Part shown: positions 16,615 through 25,496 of the stretch, one piece after another | Position numbering within the stretch: position 1 is the first letter of the stretch | Layout of the letters: each line of letters opens with the position of its first letter | Source: Seonamhaeicola algicola | GTDB taxonomy: Bacteria > Bacteroidota > Bacteroidia > Flavobacteriales > Flavobacteriaceae | Assembly: GCF_007997385.1 (NCBI RefSeq) | Contig: NZ_VOSC01000025.1 | Coordinates: forward strand, 697,565-761,564 | Length of the DNA stretch: 64,000 nucleotides | Direction: 5' to 3' | The notes under the pieces: model-generated | The model's input: only the letters and a program-made list of their open reading frames with translations | Database searches by the model: none | What the model was told of the DNA's origin: nothing | Made by a program: the position numbers and the translations under genes

Positions 16615-18393
16615 ATGAAAACACAACTTCATTTAATTGTATTAGTTGCGCTATTTGTTACTCAATTTCAGAGTATATCTGCACAAGAAAAGCCTAATAT
16701 CATTATTATGATGACGGATGATCAAGGCTATGGAGATATTGGTGCTCATGGTAATCCTTATATTAAAACACCGCAAATAGAAACTCTAGGTGAACAAGGT
16801 ATAGAAATGTCTCATTTCTTTTCCTATCCTAACTGCTCCGCTTCAAGAGCGGCTTTGTTAACCGGAAGATATCCTTATAGAGCTGGAGTAACTGCTGTAA
16901 CTCAGGTAGATCATTTCATGAATACATCAGAAGTAACTATTGCAGAAATACTTGCAGAAAATGGATATAAAACAGGGATTTTCGGAAAATGGCATTTAGG
17001 AGATAATATGCCTATGAGACCAATAGACCAAGGATTTCAAGAAACCTTAGTTCATAAAGGAGGTGGTATTGGGCAAGCTGCAGGCCCTAAAGGGAACACG
17101 TATTTCAATCCTGTTTTGGAGCACAACGGTACGCCCAAAACATATAATGGATATTGCGACGATATCTTTACAGAAGCAACTTTGAACTTTATTGAAAAGA
17201 ACAAAGAGACACCGTTTTTCGCTTATTTAGCAACCAATCTACCGCATTTTCCTTTACAAGTGCCAGATAGGTTGGCTGAACCTTACAGGAAAATGGGGCT
17301 ACATGAAGATAATGCCCTTACCTATGGAATGCTTGCTAGTATAGATTATAATGTTGGAAGAGTACTAGATAAACTTAAAGAATTAGGTATTGAAGAAAAT
17401 ACCATTGTCATTTTCTTATCAGATAATGGTCCAAGACACAGAAGAACTAAAAATGATTCGTATCCAGGGCGTTGGGTAGCCAATTTACGAGGTACCAAAA
17501 CCAGTGTTTATGATGCAGGTATTAGAGTGCCTTTTTATGTAAGATGGCCCAATGAAATTAAACCATCAAATAAGTTATCTAACATGGGTGCTGTTATTGA
17601 TATTTTTCCAACTATCATAGAAGCTACAAAATCAAAATTACCTAAAGATTTAAAAGTAGATGGTAAGTCCTTATTACCGCTTTGGTTAAATGGAAATTCA
17701 GAAGCTTTAATTAATAGAGACTTTTATGTACAAATGCATTATGGCCCAACACCATTTAAATACATGCATTTTGCAGTAAGAACAGATAAATACAAATTGG
17801 TTAGTCCGCATGATTTTCCTCATGGAATTGTACATCAACCAACAGATTTTGTTTTAAAAAATGTTTTAAATAATTTAGAGTTATACGATGTTGAAAATGA
17901 CCCTAGCGAAAGAATAAATATTGCTAAAAAGCATCCTGAAATTGTGGACGCCATGTTAGAACGCTATGAAAATTGGTTTGATGAAGTAACAGAAGAAAGA
18001 GATGCTAAAGGCATTCAGCGAATATTCTTAGGAACAAAAGAACAGCCAAATGTTAATTTATCAAGATTTGATTGGGGTGGCCCTCGTGTTATCTCTCGTT
18101 TTGATTACGGTGGTCCTAGAGTTGTAGAAGACAATCAACTAGGATATTGGAGGGTTAAAACTTTAAAAGGGATTTATAATGTATCTTTAGATTTGCCTGA
18201 AATACACAAAGATGGCTTTGCTCATTTAAAATACAATACGCTTCATTTAAAACTACCAATTAAAAAGGGGCAGAAACAAATTGTATTTAAAAATGTAGAA
18301 TTTCCGGAGGCTGTAGGCAATTTACATGCATATGTAAAAGTAGAACGATTATCTTCCGGACCACACTTTGTAGATGTAAATCGTATTAAATAA
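16615..18393 (+). CDS. S1-family sulfatase with C-terminal extension carrying an 11-residue tandem repeat
   Basis: A 592-residue exported sulfatase (signal peptide cleaved near ISAQ). The FGly motif is C74-SASR-AALLTGR, the CxAxR variant. Other marks: MMTDDQGYGD metal loop, FGKWHLGD, FLSDNGPRH, and a NLRGTK Lys region. After the catalytic domain (to about residue 475) there is a short extension in which an 11-residue unit (S-R-F-D-W/Y-G-G-P-R-V-I/V) occurs twice back to back (residues 483-504), then a beta domain similar to the C-terminal domain of arylsulfatase A-like enzymes. It lies 24 bases after the dehydratase, so it is co-transcribed with catabolic genes. Periplasmic location is likely. 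Confidence 0.93.
   Translation: MKTQLHLIVLVALFVTQFQSISAQEKPNIIIMMTDDQGYGDIGAHGNPYIKTPQIETLGEQGIEMSHFFSYPNCSASRAALLTGRYPYRAGVTAVTQVDHFMNTSEVTIAEILAENGYKTGIFGKWHLGDNMPMRPIDQGFQETLVHKGGGIGQAAGPKGNTYFNPVLEHNGTPKTYNGYCDDIFTEATLNFIEKNKETPFFAYLATNLPHFPLQVPDRLAEPYRKMGLHEDNALTYGMLASIDYNVGRVLDKLKELGIEENTIVIFLSDNGPRHRRTKNDSYPGRWVANLRGTKTSVYDAGIRVPFYVRWPNEIKPSNKLSNMGAVIDIFPTIIEATKSKLPKDLKVDGKSLLPLWLNGNSEALINRDFYVQMHYGPTPFKYMHFAVRTDKYKLVSPHDFPHGIVHQPTDFVLKNVLNNLELYDVENDPSERINIAKKHPEIVDAMLERYENWFDEVTEERDAKGIQRIFLGTKEQPNVNLSRFDWGGPRVISRFDYGGPRVVEDNQLGYWRVKTLKGIYNVSLDLPEIHKDGFAHLKYNTLHLKLPIKKGQKQIVFKNVEFPEAVGNLHAYVKVERLSSGPHFVDVNRIK
18061..18126 (+). repeat. Tandem 33-bp in-frame repeat in the sulfatase gene
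   Basis: Two adjacent 33-bp units encode SRFDWGGPRVI and SRFDYGGPRVV. They differ at many third-codon positions (tca/tct, aga/cgt, ggc/ggt, cct/cct), so the duplication is old and the peptide has been kept by selection rather than created recently. Confidence 0.85.
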
Positions 18394-18509
18394 AGATAAA
18401 AAAGTTTTAGTTTAGGATAGTTAACACTAGCTTTTTCAAATTAAAAGCTATTAATTTTATATTTTAATAGAAATATATTTTTAAACTGTTTTAAGCTAAT
18501 TTTTTATCT

Positions 18510-19931
18510 ATGAAAGCACTCAAGTTTCTTTTGGTTTTAACCTTAATGGTATCATGTAAATCACCTGTTAAAGCCCAAGAAAAGCCAAATATTATTTTTT
18601 TGTTTTCTGATGATGCCGGTTATGGAGATTTCGGATTTCATGGAAGTAAAATCATGAAAACACCTAACCTTGATAAACTCTCAAATCAAGGTGTGCGCTT
18701 TACACAAGGTTATGTAACTGATGCTACTTGTGGTCCTTCAAGAGCGGGGTTAATGACAGGGAAATACCAACAGCGTTTTGGTTATCAGGAAATTAATGTT
18801 CCTGGGTATATGAGTGAAAACTCTAAATATTTAGGGGATGATATGGGGTTACCTGTAGATGAAATTACTATGGCAGATTATCTTAAAAAGTTAGGCTATA
18901 CTAATGCTATGTACGGTAAATGGCATTTAGGTAATGCAGATCGTTTTCATCCTTTAAATAGAGGTTTTGATGAGTTTTATGGTTTTAGAGGTGGAGGAAG
19001 AAGCTATTTCCCTATTAAAAATTTTAAAAACGTACATCACGATAATAAAATGGAACGCAATTTTGGCAATTATGAAGAGCCAAAAACATATGCCACAGAT
19101 GCTTTTGCAAATGAGGCTATATCGTTTATAGAAAGGCATAAAAACAAGCCGTTCTTTATTTACTTAGCGTTTAATGCGGTACACACTCCAATGGAAGCCA
19201 CTCAAGAAGATCTTGATAAATTTCCGCATTTAAAAGGTAAACGAAAAGAGGTCGCTGCAATGACCTTAGCACTTGATAGAGCCTGTGGTAAGGTTATGGA
19301 TAAACTAAAAGAACTAGGACTAGATGAAAATACTATTGTTGTATTTTCTAACGATAATGGAGGACCAACAGATAAAAATGCGTCTATTAATTTACCTTTA
19401 AGTGGTACCAAATCTAACCATTTAGAAGGTGGCTTTAGAGTCCCATATTTAATAAAATGGCCAAAGAAATTTAAAGCTGGTACAGTATACAATTACCCTG
19501 TAAGTACGTTTGATTTATTACCAACATTTTACGCTGCAGCTGGAGGAGATACTAAAGATTTAAAAGATATTGATGGCGTTAATTTAATACCATTTGTTAA
19601 AGGTGAAAATAATGCCAGACCTCATGAAGATTTATTCTGGAAAAAAGATGTTCGTGCCGTTTACAGGCATAACGATTGGAAGTTAATTCGCTTTGCAGAT
19701 AGACCAGCCGAATTATATGATTTAACAAAAGACTTAACAGAACAAAATAACCTTGCTAATAAAGAGCCAGAGCGATTAAAACGTATGTTTAAAAAATTAT
19801 GGGAGTGGGAGCTAACCTTAGAGCGCCCTTTATGGACTTTAAAACAAGAGTTTGAAAAATACGATACAGACAGAATGGATTGGTTTAGAAACCCAGAACT
19901 AGTAAAAAAATATATGGAAAAATATGATTAA
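18510..19931 (+). CDS. Formylglycine-dependent sulfatase (family S1)
   Basis: A 473-residue exported sulfatase. The N-terminus can be read as a lipoprotein (LMVSC, Cys16) or as a type I signal cleaved near KAQ. The FGly motif is C74[11 protein letters not shown]. Metal-binding [17 protein letters not shown] and VFSNDNGGP are present. Closest in this window to the sulfatase at 8653: both share the [17 protein letters not shown] pattern. The two enzymes may remove sulfate from different positions or chain lengths. It lies 116 bases after the previous sulfatase, without a clear terminator between them. Confidence 0.94.
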   Translation: MKALKFLLVLTLMVSCKSPVKAQEKPNIIFLFSDDAGYGDFGFHGSKIMKTPNLDKLSNQGVRFTQGYVTDATCGPSRAGLMTGKYQQRFGYQEINVPGYMSENSKYLGDDMGLPVDEITMADYLKKLGYTNAMYGKWHLGNADRFHPLNRGFDEFYGFRGGGRSYFPIKNFKNVHHDNKMERNFGNYEEPKTYATDAFANEAISFIERHKNKPFFIYLAFNAVHTPMEATQEDLDKFPHLKGKRKEVAAMTLALDRACGKVMDKLKELGLDENTIVVFSNDNGGPTDKNASINLPLSGTKSNHLEGGFRVPYLIKWPKKFKAGTVYNYPVSTFDLLPTFYAAAGGDTKDLKDIDGVNLIPFVKGENNARPHEDLFWKKDVRAVYRHNDWKLIRFADRPAELYDLTKDLTEQNNLANKEPERLKRMFKKLWEWELTLERPLWTLKQEFEKYDTDRMDWFRNPELVKKYMEKYD

Positions 19932-19989
19932 TTCCATTAAAACACGTAGCTAAAAAATATAATAACTAAAAAAATAAAGCCAAATAAAA

Positions 19990-21969
19990 ATGGATAATCA
20001 AAAACATACAAAGGCTATAACAAATACCAAAAACAGCCCTTTCGTTAAACTTAAAAGTATTGATTTTGGAGATTGTAAATGGAAAAACGGATTTTGGGCA
20101 GATAAAGAAAATGTTGCTACACAAATTATGCTACCATACATGGGAGACGTTTTATGCGGTGATATTGGGCATGGTTTAAACAATTTTAAAATTGCAGCAG
20201 GCGAAAAAGAAGGAGAACATAAAGGATTTTACTGGCACGATGGAGATTTTTATAAGTACATGGAAGCCTGCATGTATATTTATGCTTTAACTAAAGATGA
20301 AGCGTTATTAAAGAAATTAGATGAGTACATTGAATGGATTGGAAAAGCGCAAGAAGATGATGGATACATTCATACACATATACAAATTACTGAAGGAGCT
20401 GAACGTTTTTCAAACAGAAAGTATCATGAAATGTACAACTATGGCCATTTGTTTATAGCAGCCAGCGTACACTATCGTTTAACAGGTCAACGTAACTTTT
20501 TAGATATCGCCATTAAGCAAGCAGATTTGTTGTGTGTTTACTTTATGCCAGATACAAAGCATTATCAACGTTTTGGGTTTAATCAAACGCAGATTATGGG
20601 GTTAGTAGAATTATACAGAACCGTTGGTGATAAAAAGTATTTAAAATTAGCAGAAAAATTTATAAACCGACGTGGTACTTTTAAAATTGAACATCATTCA
20701 ACAACTGAAGGATACCCTATTGGTGATATGGTACAAGAGCGTACACCTTTAAGAGAAGCAAATGAAGCTGTAGGGCATGCGGTGTTGGCATTATATTATT
20801 ATGCCGGAGCTGCCGATGTATATGCTGAAACAGGAGAACAGGCTTTAATTGATGCTTTAGATAGACTTTGGGAAAATGTAACAGGTAAAAAAATGTATGT
20901 TACCGGAGCTGTAGGGCAAGCACATTATGGCGCATCTACTAGTTTAGATATGATAGAAGAAGGATTTATTGATGCTTACATGATGCCTAATATGACGGCT
21001 TATAATGAAACATGTGCCAACCTTTGTAATGCCATGTTTAGCAATAGAATGATGGCCTTAAAAGAAGAATCTCGTTATGCCGATATTATTGAACTGGTTT
21101 TGTTTAATAGTGGTTTATCAGGAATAAGTATTGAAGGAAAAGATTATTTCTATTCTAACCCATTAAGAATGGTAAATGGCTCTAGAGATTATGAGGCACA
21201 TGCAGATGTAACAGAAAGCCCCGTAAGACAACCTTACTTAGAATGTTTTTGTTGCCCACCAAATTTAGTAAGAACCATTTGTAAAAGTTCAGGTTGGGCA
21301 TATACCTTATCAGAAAATGGCGTAGCTGTAGTGTTGTTTGGCGGAAATACGCTCGATACTAATTTATTAGACGGTTCAACAATAAAGCTAACACAGGATA
21401 CTGATTATCCTTGGAAAGGTATTGTAAAGATTACTGTTGAAGAATGTAAAACTGATGCTTTTGATATTAAAGTAAGAATTCCTAAATGGGCAACAGGCAG
21501 TACATTAAAAGTAAATGGAGAAGATACAGGTGTTCAAATTATACCTGGAACTTTTGCAGTTATTAATAGACAATGGAAAGCAGGCGATACCATAGTGCTA
21601 GACATGCCAATGGAAGTTAAATTAATTGAAGGTCATAACAGAATTGAAGAAACAAGAAATCAAGTTGCTGTTAAAAGAGGGCCTATTGTATATTGTATTG
21701 AAACGCCAGATTTACCAAAAAATGTATCTATTTTAGATGTTTATATTAAAGGAGATGCCAATTTAGTGGCAGAACACAAACCAGATTTTTTAGGTGGCGT
21801 TACTGTAATTAATACAGAGTTACAATTAAGGGAAGATAAAAATGACGAAATGTACCAAGTTATTACCAAACCAGTTCTAACTTCGTATAAAACACAATTA
21901 GTACCATACTTTGCTTGGAGTAACCGTGGGCAAGCTGAAATGACAGTGTTTTTACCAGTTATTTGGTAG
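19990..21969 (+). CDS. GH127-family glycoside hydrolase, candidate 3,6-anhydro-D-galactosidase
   Basis: A 659-residue (alpha/alpha)6-barrel protein of the GH127 (DUF1680) type. The zinc-thiolate site is visible: E340 and C342 in NETCANLC, and C421-C422 in FCCPPNLVR, matching the Glu/Cys/Cys/Cys site of the characterised beta-L-arabinofuranosidase HypBA1. GH127 and the related GH129 include exo-enzymes that release 3,6-anhydro-D-galactose from carrageenan oligosaccharides. There is no signal peptide, and an in-frame stop at 19975-19977 rules out an upstream extension, so it should act in the cytosol after the MFS porter. It is the last gene of the catabolic operon before a strong terminator. 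Confidence 0.88.
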   Translation: MDNQKHTKAITNTKNSPFVKLKSIDFGDCKWKNGFWADKENVATQIMLPYMGDVLCGDIGHGLNNFKIAAGEKEGEHKGFYWHDGDFYKYMEACMYIYALTKDEALLKKLDEYIEWIGKAQEDDGYIHTHIQITEGAERFSNRKYHEMYNYGHLFIAASVHYRLTGQRNFLDIAIKQADLLCVYFMPDTKHYQRFGFNQTQIMGLVELYRTVGDKKYLKLAEKFINRRGTFKIEHHSTTEGYPIGDMVQERTPLREANEAVGHAVLALYYYAGAADVYAETGEQALIDALDRLWENVTGKKMYVTGAVGQAHYGASTSLDMIEEGFIDAYMMPNMTAYNETCANLCNAMFSNRMMALKEESRYADIIELVLFNSGLSGISIEGKDYFYSNPLRMVNGSRDYEAHADVTESPVRQPYLECFCCPPNLVRTICKSSGWAYTLSENGVAVVLFGGNTLDTNLLDGSTIKLTQDTDYPWKGIVKITVEECKTDAFDIKVRIPKWATGSTLKVNGEDTGVQIIPGTFAVINRQWKAGDTIVLDMPMEVKLIEGHNRIEETRNQVAVKRGPIVYCIETPDLPKNVSILDVYIKGDANLVAEHKPDFLGGVTVINTELQLREDKNDEMYQVITKPVLTSYKTQLVPYFAWSNRGQAEMTVFLPVIW

Positions 21970-21990
21970 TACTTTACATAGTACAAAAAA

Positions 21991-22048
21991 ATTACCCTTA
22001 ACTAGTGTTTAATTGATAAAATAATACTAGTTAAGGGTAATTTTTTTT
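21991..22048 (+). terminator. Strong intrinsic terminator of the catabolic operon
   Basis: ATTACCCTTAACTAGT (21991-22006) and ACTAGTTAAGGGTAAT (22026-22041) form a perfect 16-bp stem with a 19-base loop, followed by eight T. It separates the catabolic operon from the second SusC gene. The gap 21970-22294 also holds a possible plus-strand promoter and the antisense RNA candidate described separately. Confidence 0.93.
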
Positions 22049-22075
22049 AATTATTAGCATTTTTTAATCTCTTAC

Positions 22076-22102
22076 TTTGTAATACGGTTATACTATCTTT
22101 TT
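22076..22102 (+). promoter_or_regulatory. Possible promoter of the second SusC/SusD operon
   Basis: A TTTG (22076-22079) is followed after 14 bases by TATCTTTTTG (22094-22103), which approximates the TAnnTTTG -7 box, but the spacing is shorter than the usual 17-23. If used, it would give a leader of about 185 bases before the SusC start, spanning the antisense RNA region. Weak prediction. Confidence 0.3.
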
Positions 22103-22207
22103 GGTATTACCATTTCCTAACACTAACAAACTAAGTAAAACTAACTAAATTATTAACGCAATGGCATAAACACTTCTCAACTTTTCTTTTCAGACAAAAA
22201 GCATTTA

Positions 22208-22283
22208 AATAAAAAACCAGAAAATGCTCCAACATTCTCTGGCTATGTTAAATGATTAAATTAAAAAATTTAACCACAAATTC
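22208..22283 (-). ncRNA. Predicted ~75-nt antisense small RNA in the SusC leader
   Basis: Read on the minus strand: a promoter-like pair upstream (22316-22288), an expected start near 22283, a 7-bp hairpin TTAAATT-TTTT-AATTTAA (22273-22256), then a terminator stem CCAGAGAATG / CATTTTCTGG (22242-22217) and a T-run (22216-22211). The stem is fully paired with one G-U only as minus-strand RNA; on the plus strand the same position is an A-C mismatch. The RNA would be complementary to the SusC 5' leader. Cis-antisense RNAs that repress PUL SusC genes are known in Bacteroides; this one is a prediction from sequence only. Confidence 0.5.
22211..22242 (-). terminator. Minus-strand intrinsic terminator in the SusC leader
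   Basis: The 10-bp stem (one G-U) has a 6-base loop TTGGAG and six T in minus-strand RNA, 53 bases upstream of the plus-strand SusC start. No minus-strand protein gene lies to its right, which is why a short antisense RNA is proposed. Confidence 0.72.
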
Positions 22284-22287
22284 AATT

Positions 22288-22316
22288 CAAAAATATGAAT
22301 ATTCAAGCTCGTGCAA
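22288..22316 (-). promoter_or_regulatory. Predicted minus-strand promoter of the antisense RNA
   Basis: On the minus strand TTG (22316-22314) is followed by 18 bases and then TATTTTTG (22295-22288), a full match to the flavobacterial TTG-N17-23-TAnnTTTG consensus. The -7 box abuts the annotated SusC ATG at 22295. The motif alone could occur by chance in AT-rich DNA; the terminator downstream strengthens it. Confidence 0.45.
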
Positions 22317-25300
22317 GGCATCATATGTCTTATTTAAGATATCAAATGTCTTGTTTTTTTAAGTTTGATTTTAAACGCAAACTTACAGTATTTGTATTAG
22401 CTACAGCAATACTTCAATTAAATGCAAATACATTTAAAAACGAAACGCCTTTAAAGGCAAAAGCAGAACTTCAACAACTTACAGTTAGCGGAACAGTATC
22501 TGACGCAACAGGTCCGCTTCCTGGTGTAAATATTGTTGTTAAAGGAACAACACAAGGAACACAAACAGATTTTGATGGAAATTATTCAATATCTGTAAAC
22601 GCAAATGCAACTTTAGTATTTTCATTCTTAGGTTTTAAAACTAAAGAGGTTGCTGTTGGTAATACATCAACATTAAACGTAACTTTAGAAGAAGACGTAG
22701 CTGGTTTAGATGAAATTGTTGTTGTAGGCTATACTACGCGCAAACGTGGAGAGCTAACAGGTTCTGTTAGTACAGTAAAATCTAAAGATATTGAAAATAC
22801 ATCAAACAGAGATGTAGCAAAGTCATTATCAGGTAGAGTATCAGGTTTAGTAGTTTCAGATAGAGGTGGTTACCCAGGGTCTAATGATTTTTCATTATTA
22901 ATTAGAGGGGTTTCAACATTAAATAACAATCAACCTCTTATATTAATTGATGGTGTGCAATCTGGTTTTGGTACATTCAATCAATTAGCACCTCAAGATA
23001 TTGCCTCTGTAAGTGTTTTAAAAGATGGAGCTGCCGCTATTTATGGTAATAGAGCTGCTAACGGTGTTATTATTGTAACTACAAAAAGAGGTAAATCAGG
23101 AAAACCAAAAATTAGTTTATCAACATCATATAGTTTGTCATCTTTTTCTGTAACGCCAGATTTGATGAATTCTGAACAGTATGCTATTTATGAAAATGAA
23201 ATTGCTGAAAGAAACGGTGCTACTTTGCCTTTTACCCAAGAACAAATTAACAATTTTGCATCAGGCGAAGGTGTTAGTACAGATTGGGCAGATTTAACGT
23301 TTGCAAATTCATCACCAGAAACGCGTAGTTCTGTGTCAATTTCAGGAGGAAGTGAAAAAACTAGCTATTTTGTTAGTGGTGATTTTATTGATAGACAGGG
23401 TATTTTTGCATCGGGCGATTTAAATTTCAAACAAACACAAGTAAGGTCTAATCTTGATATAAAATTAACCGATGATATAAAAGTTAGTGTTGACCTTTCA
23501 GGAAGATTTGCGGTTGATGAGCAACCAGGTGTAGATGCGGCTTTTATTTACAAACACATTTACACTAATCTTCCTACTGAAGTAGGCCAGTATTCTAATG
23601 GCTTATACGGTTGGGGTGGAGAAAACGGTGCAAACCCAAGAGTAATGTCTAGCAGTCAATCTGGTTTTTTAGATAGAGATACTAATGATTTAAGAGGAAG
23701 AATAGCTTTAGATTGGAAGTTAGATAATATTACTGAAGGATTAAGTGCCAATGCTTACGTTGGTTTACGCCGCATGAACAATAACACAAAATCTTGGTAT
23801 ACACCATGGACAATTTACAGATTTGATGATGTTACCGGAGATTATAACCCTGAAACAGGGTTTTCACAACGTGGGCAGCAACGTATTTTAAGAGAAGATT
23901 TCTGGAAATTTGATGAAACATTAATTAATGCAACCTTAAGGTATAACAATACTTTTGGTAAACACTCTATTAATACATTTGTTGGTTTTGAACAGCAAAC
24001 ATCAGAAACTAGTAACTTTTGGGCTCAAAAACAAGATTTCCCAACACCAGATCATCCGTATCTATTCGCAGGAAGCTCTGAAGGTATAATAGCAAATGGT
24101 TCTGCTTCAGAAAGTGCTTTATTAAGTTATTTAGGATCTTTTGCTTATAATTTCGATTCTAAATATTATTTAGAACTAACCGTTAGGCGCGATGGTTCTA
24201 GTAATTTTGGTCCAGGAAAAAGGTTTGATACATTTTACAGTATTGGTGGGTCATGGGCATTAAATAAAGACTTTTTAAAAGATGTGTCATGGATTGATGC
24301 TTTAAACCTAAGAGCAAGCTACTCTGTAATGGGTAATGATAGAATTCAACCATTTCAATTCTTAACACGTTACTCATACGGTAACACAAACCCAGATTCA
24401 GCCAGACCAAACTATTATGTGTTTGGTGAAACAGGTGTAACATTTAATGGCTTTAGAAGTGATAATGTGCCAAACCCAAATGTAACTTGGGAAACTGCAT
24501 ACATGAGCAACTTTGCATTAAGCTTTGCATTGTTAGATAATAGATTAACAGGTGATGTTAATTACTTTAAGCAAAGACGCGAAGATATTTTAATACCAAG
24601 GTCTGGAAATGTAGCAGATTTTACAGGTATTAGATTTCCTGATGAAAACCTTGGGCGTGTAGATAGCCACGGTTTAGAAGTTACATTAGGTTGGGCAGAC
24701 CAAGTTAATGACAACTTTAGCTACAACTTAGGCTTTAATTTCACACAAGCTAAAAACGAAATTAAAACATTTCCGCAACCAGATAATGTACCAGATGCTT
24801 TAAGGCTAGAAGGTAGCCCAATAGGTTCATATGTTGTGTACCCAACTAATGGTATTTTTAGAGATCAGGCACAAGTTGATGCTACACCAGTTAAGTTAGC
24901 TGGAACCGTTGAAGGAGAGCCTATTTATGTTGATACCAATGGTGATGATGTTATTGATGATAAAGATAGAGTAAGACGTTCAACATCTAATATTCCAGAA
25001 ATTCAATATGGTATTTCAGGTGGTTTTAACTATAAAAACTGGAATTTTAACATGTTATTACAAGGGCAAGCTAAAGCTGAAGCCTTAGTATTTTTTGATC
25101 AAAATGGAGCAAAACCAACTTACGTTTTTGACCAAAGATGGACGCCTAACAACAGAAACTCAAGATACCCAAGAGCCTTCGGTTTAAATGATACTTACAG
25201 CGGAAGCCAAAGCGGTAATGCTGATAATTTTCAAGGCGCAGATTTATGGCTGCATGATGCATCTTTTTTAAGATTAAAAGAAGTAGAAGTTGGTTACACA

Positions 25301-25486
25301 ATACCTAAAGAGGTAGCAAAATTTGCCAGTATTAAGTTATTTGCCAGAGGGTTTAACTTGTTAACAATGTTCTCTGATATTGCAGATCTAGGCTTAGACC
25401 CAGAAGCTACAGGTTATAACAATTTTAGAGACGCTACTTATCCATCATTAAAGATGTATACGTTTGGGGTTAATTTCAATTTTTAA
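22295..25486 (+). CDS. SusC/RagA-type TonB-dependent outer-membrane transporter
   Basis: A 1063-residue full-length SusC. A hydrophobic export segment (KLTVFVLATAILQLNA, about residues 30-45) has an unusually long basic leader; in-frame ATGs at 22325 and 22346 are alternative starts. It is followed by the carboxypeptidase-regulatory-like domain (VSGTVSDATGPLPGVNIVVKG), the TonB box region DEIVVVGYTTRKRGELTGSV, the plug (SLLIRGVSTLNNNQPLILIDGV) and a 22-strand barrel ending NFNF. Role: import of galactan oligosaccharides. It pairs with the SusD 10 bases downstream. Regulation may involve the antisense RNA candidate in its leader. Confidence 0.96.
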   Translation: MNIQARARHHMSYLRYQMSCFFKFDFKRKLTVFVLATAILQLNANTFKNETPLKAKAELQQLTVSGTVSDATGPLPGVNIVVKGTTQGTQTDFDGNYSISVNANATLVFSFLGFKTKEVAVGNTSTLNVTLEEDVAGLDEIVVVGYTTRKRGELTGSVSTVKSKDIENTSNRDVAKSLSGRVSGLVVSDRGGYPGSNDFSLLIRGVSTLNNNQPLILIDGVQSGFGTFNQLAPQDIASVSVLKDGAAAIYGNRAANGVIIVTTKRGKSGKPKISLSTSYSLSSFSVTPDLMNSEQYAIYENEIAERNGATLPFTQEQINNFASGEGVSTDWADLTFANSSPETRSSVSISGGSEKTSYFVSGDFIDRQGIFASGDLNFKQTQVRSNLDIKLTDDIKVSVDLSGRFAVDEQPGVDAAFIYKHIYTNLPTEVGQYSNGLYGWGGENGANPRVMSSSQSGFLDRDTNDLRGRIALDWKLDNITEGLSANAYVGLRRMNNNTKSWYTPWTIYRFDDVTGDYNPETGFSQRGQQRILREDFWKFDETLINATLRYNNTFGKHSINTFVGFEQQTSETSNFWAQKQDFPTPDHPYLFAGSSEGIIANGSASESALLSYLGSFAYNFDSKYYLELTVRRDGSSNFGPGKRFDTFYSIGGSWALNKDFLKDVSWIDALNLRASYSVMGNDRIQPFQFLTRYSYGNTNPDSARPNYYVFGETGVTFNGFRSDNVPNPNVTWETAYMSNFALSFALLDNRLTGDVNYFKQRREDILIPRSGNVADFTGIRFPDENLGRVDSHGLEVTLGWADQVNDNFSYNLGFNFTQAKNEIKTFPQPDNVPDALRLEGSPIGSYVVYPTNGIFRDQAQVDATPVKLAGTVEGEPIYVDTNGDDVIDDKDRVRRSTSNIPEIQYGISGGFNYKNWNFNMLLQGQAKAEALVFFDQNGAKPTYVFDQRWTPNNRNSRYPRAFGLNDTYSGSQSGNADNFQGADLWLHDASFLRLKEVEVGYTIPKEVAKFASIKLFARGFNLLTMFSDIADLGLDPEATGYNNFRDATYPSLKMYTFGVNFNF

Positions 25487-25496
25487 AAAAAATAGT

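Noticed and set aside
22325..22346. A shorter SusC start at one of two downstream ATGs.
   Set aside because: The export segment fits any of the three starts, so I kept the first; the choice matters for whether the antisense promoter overlaps the coding region.
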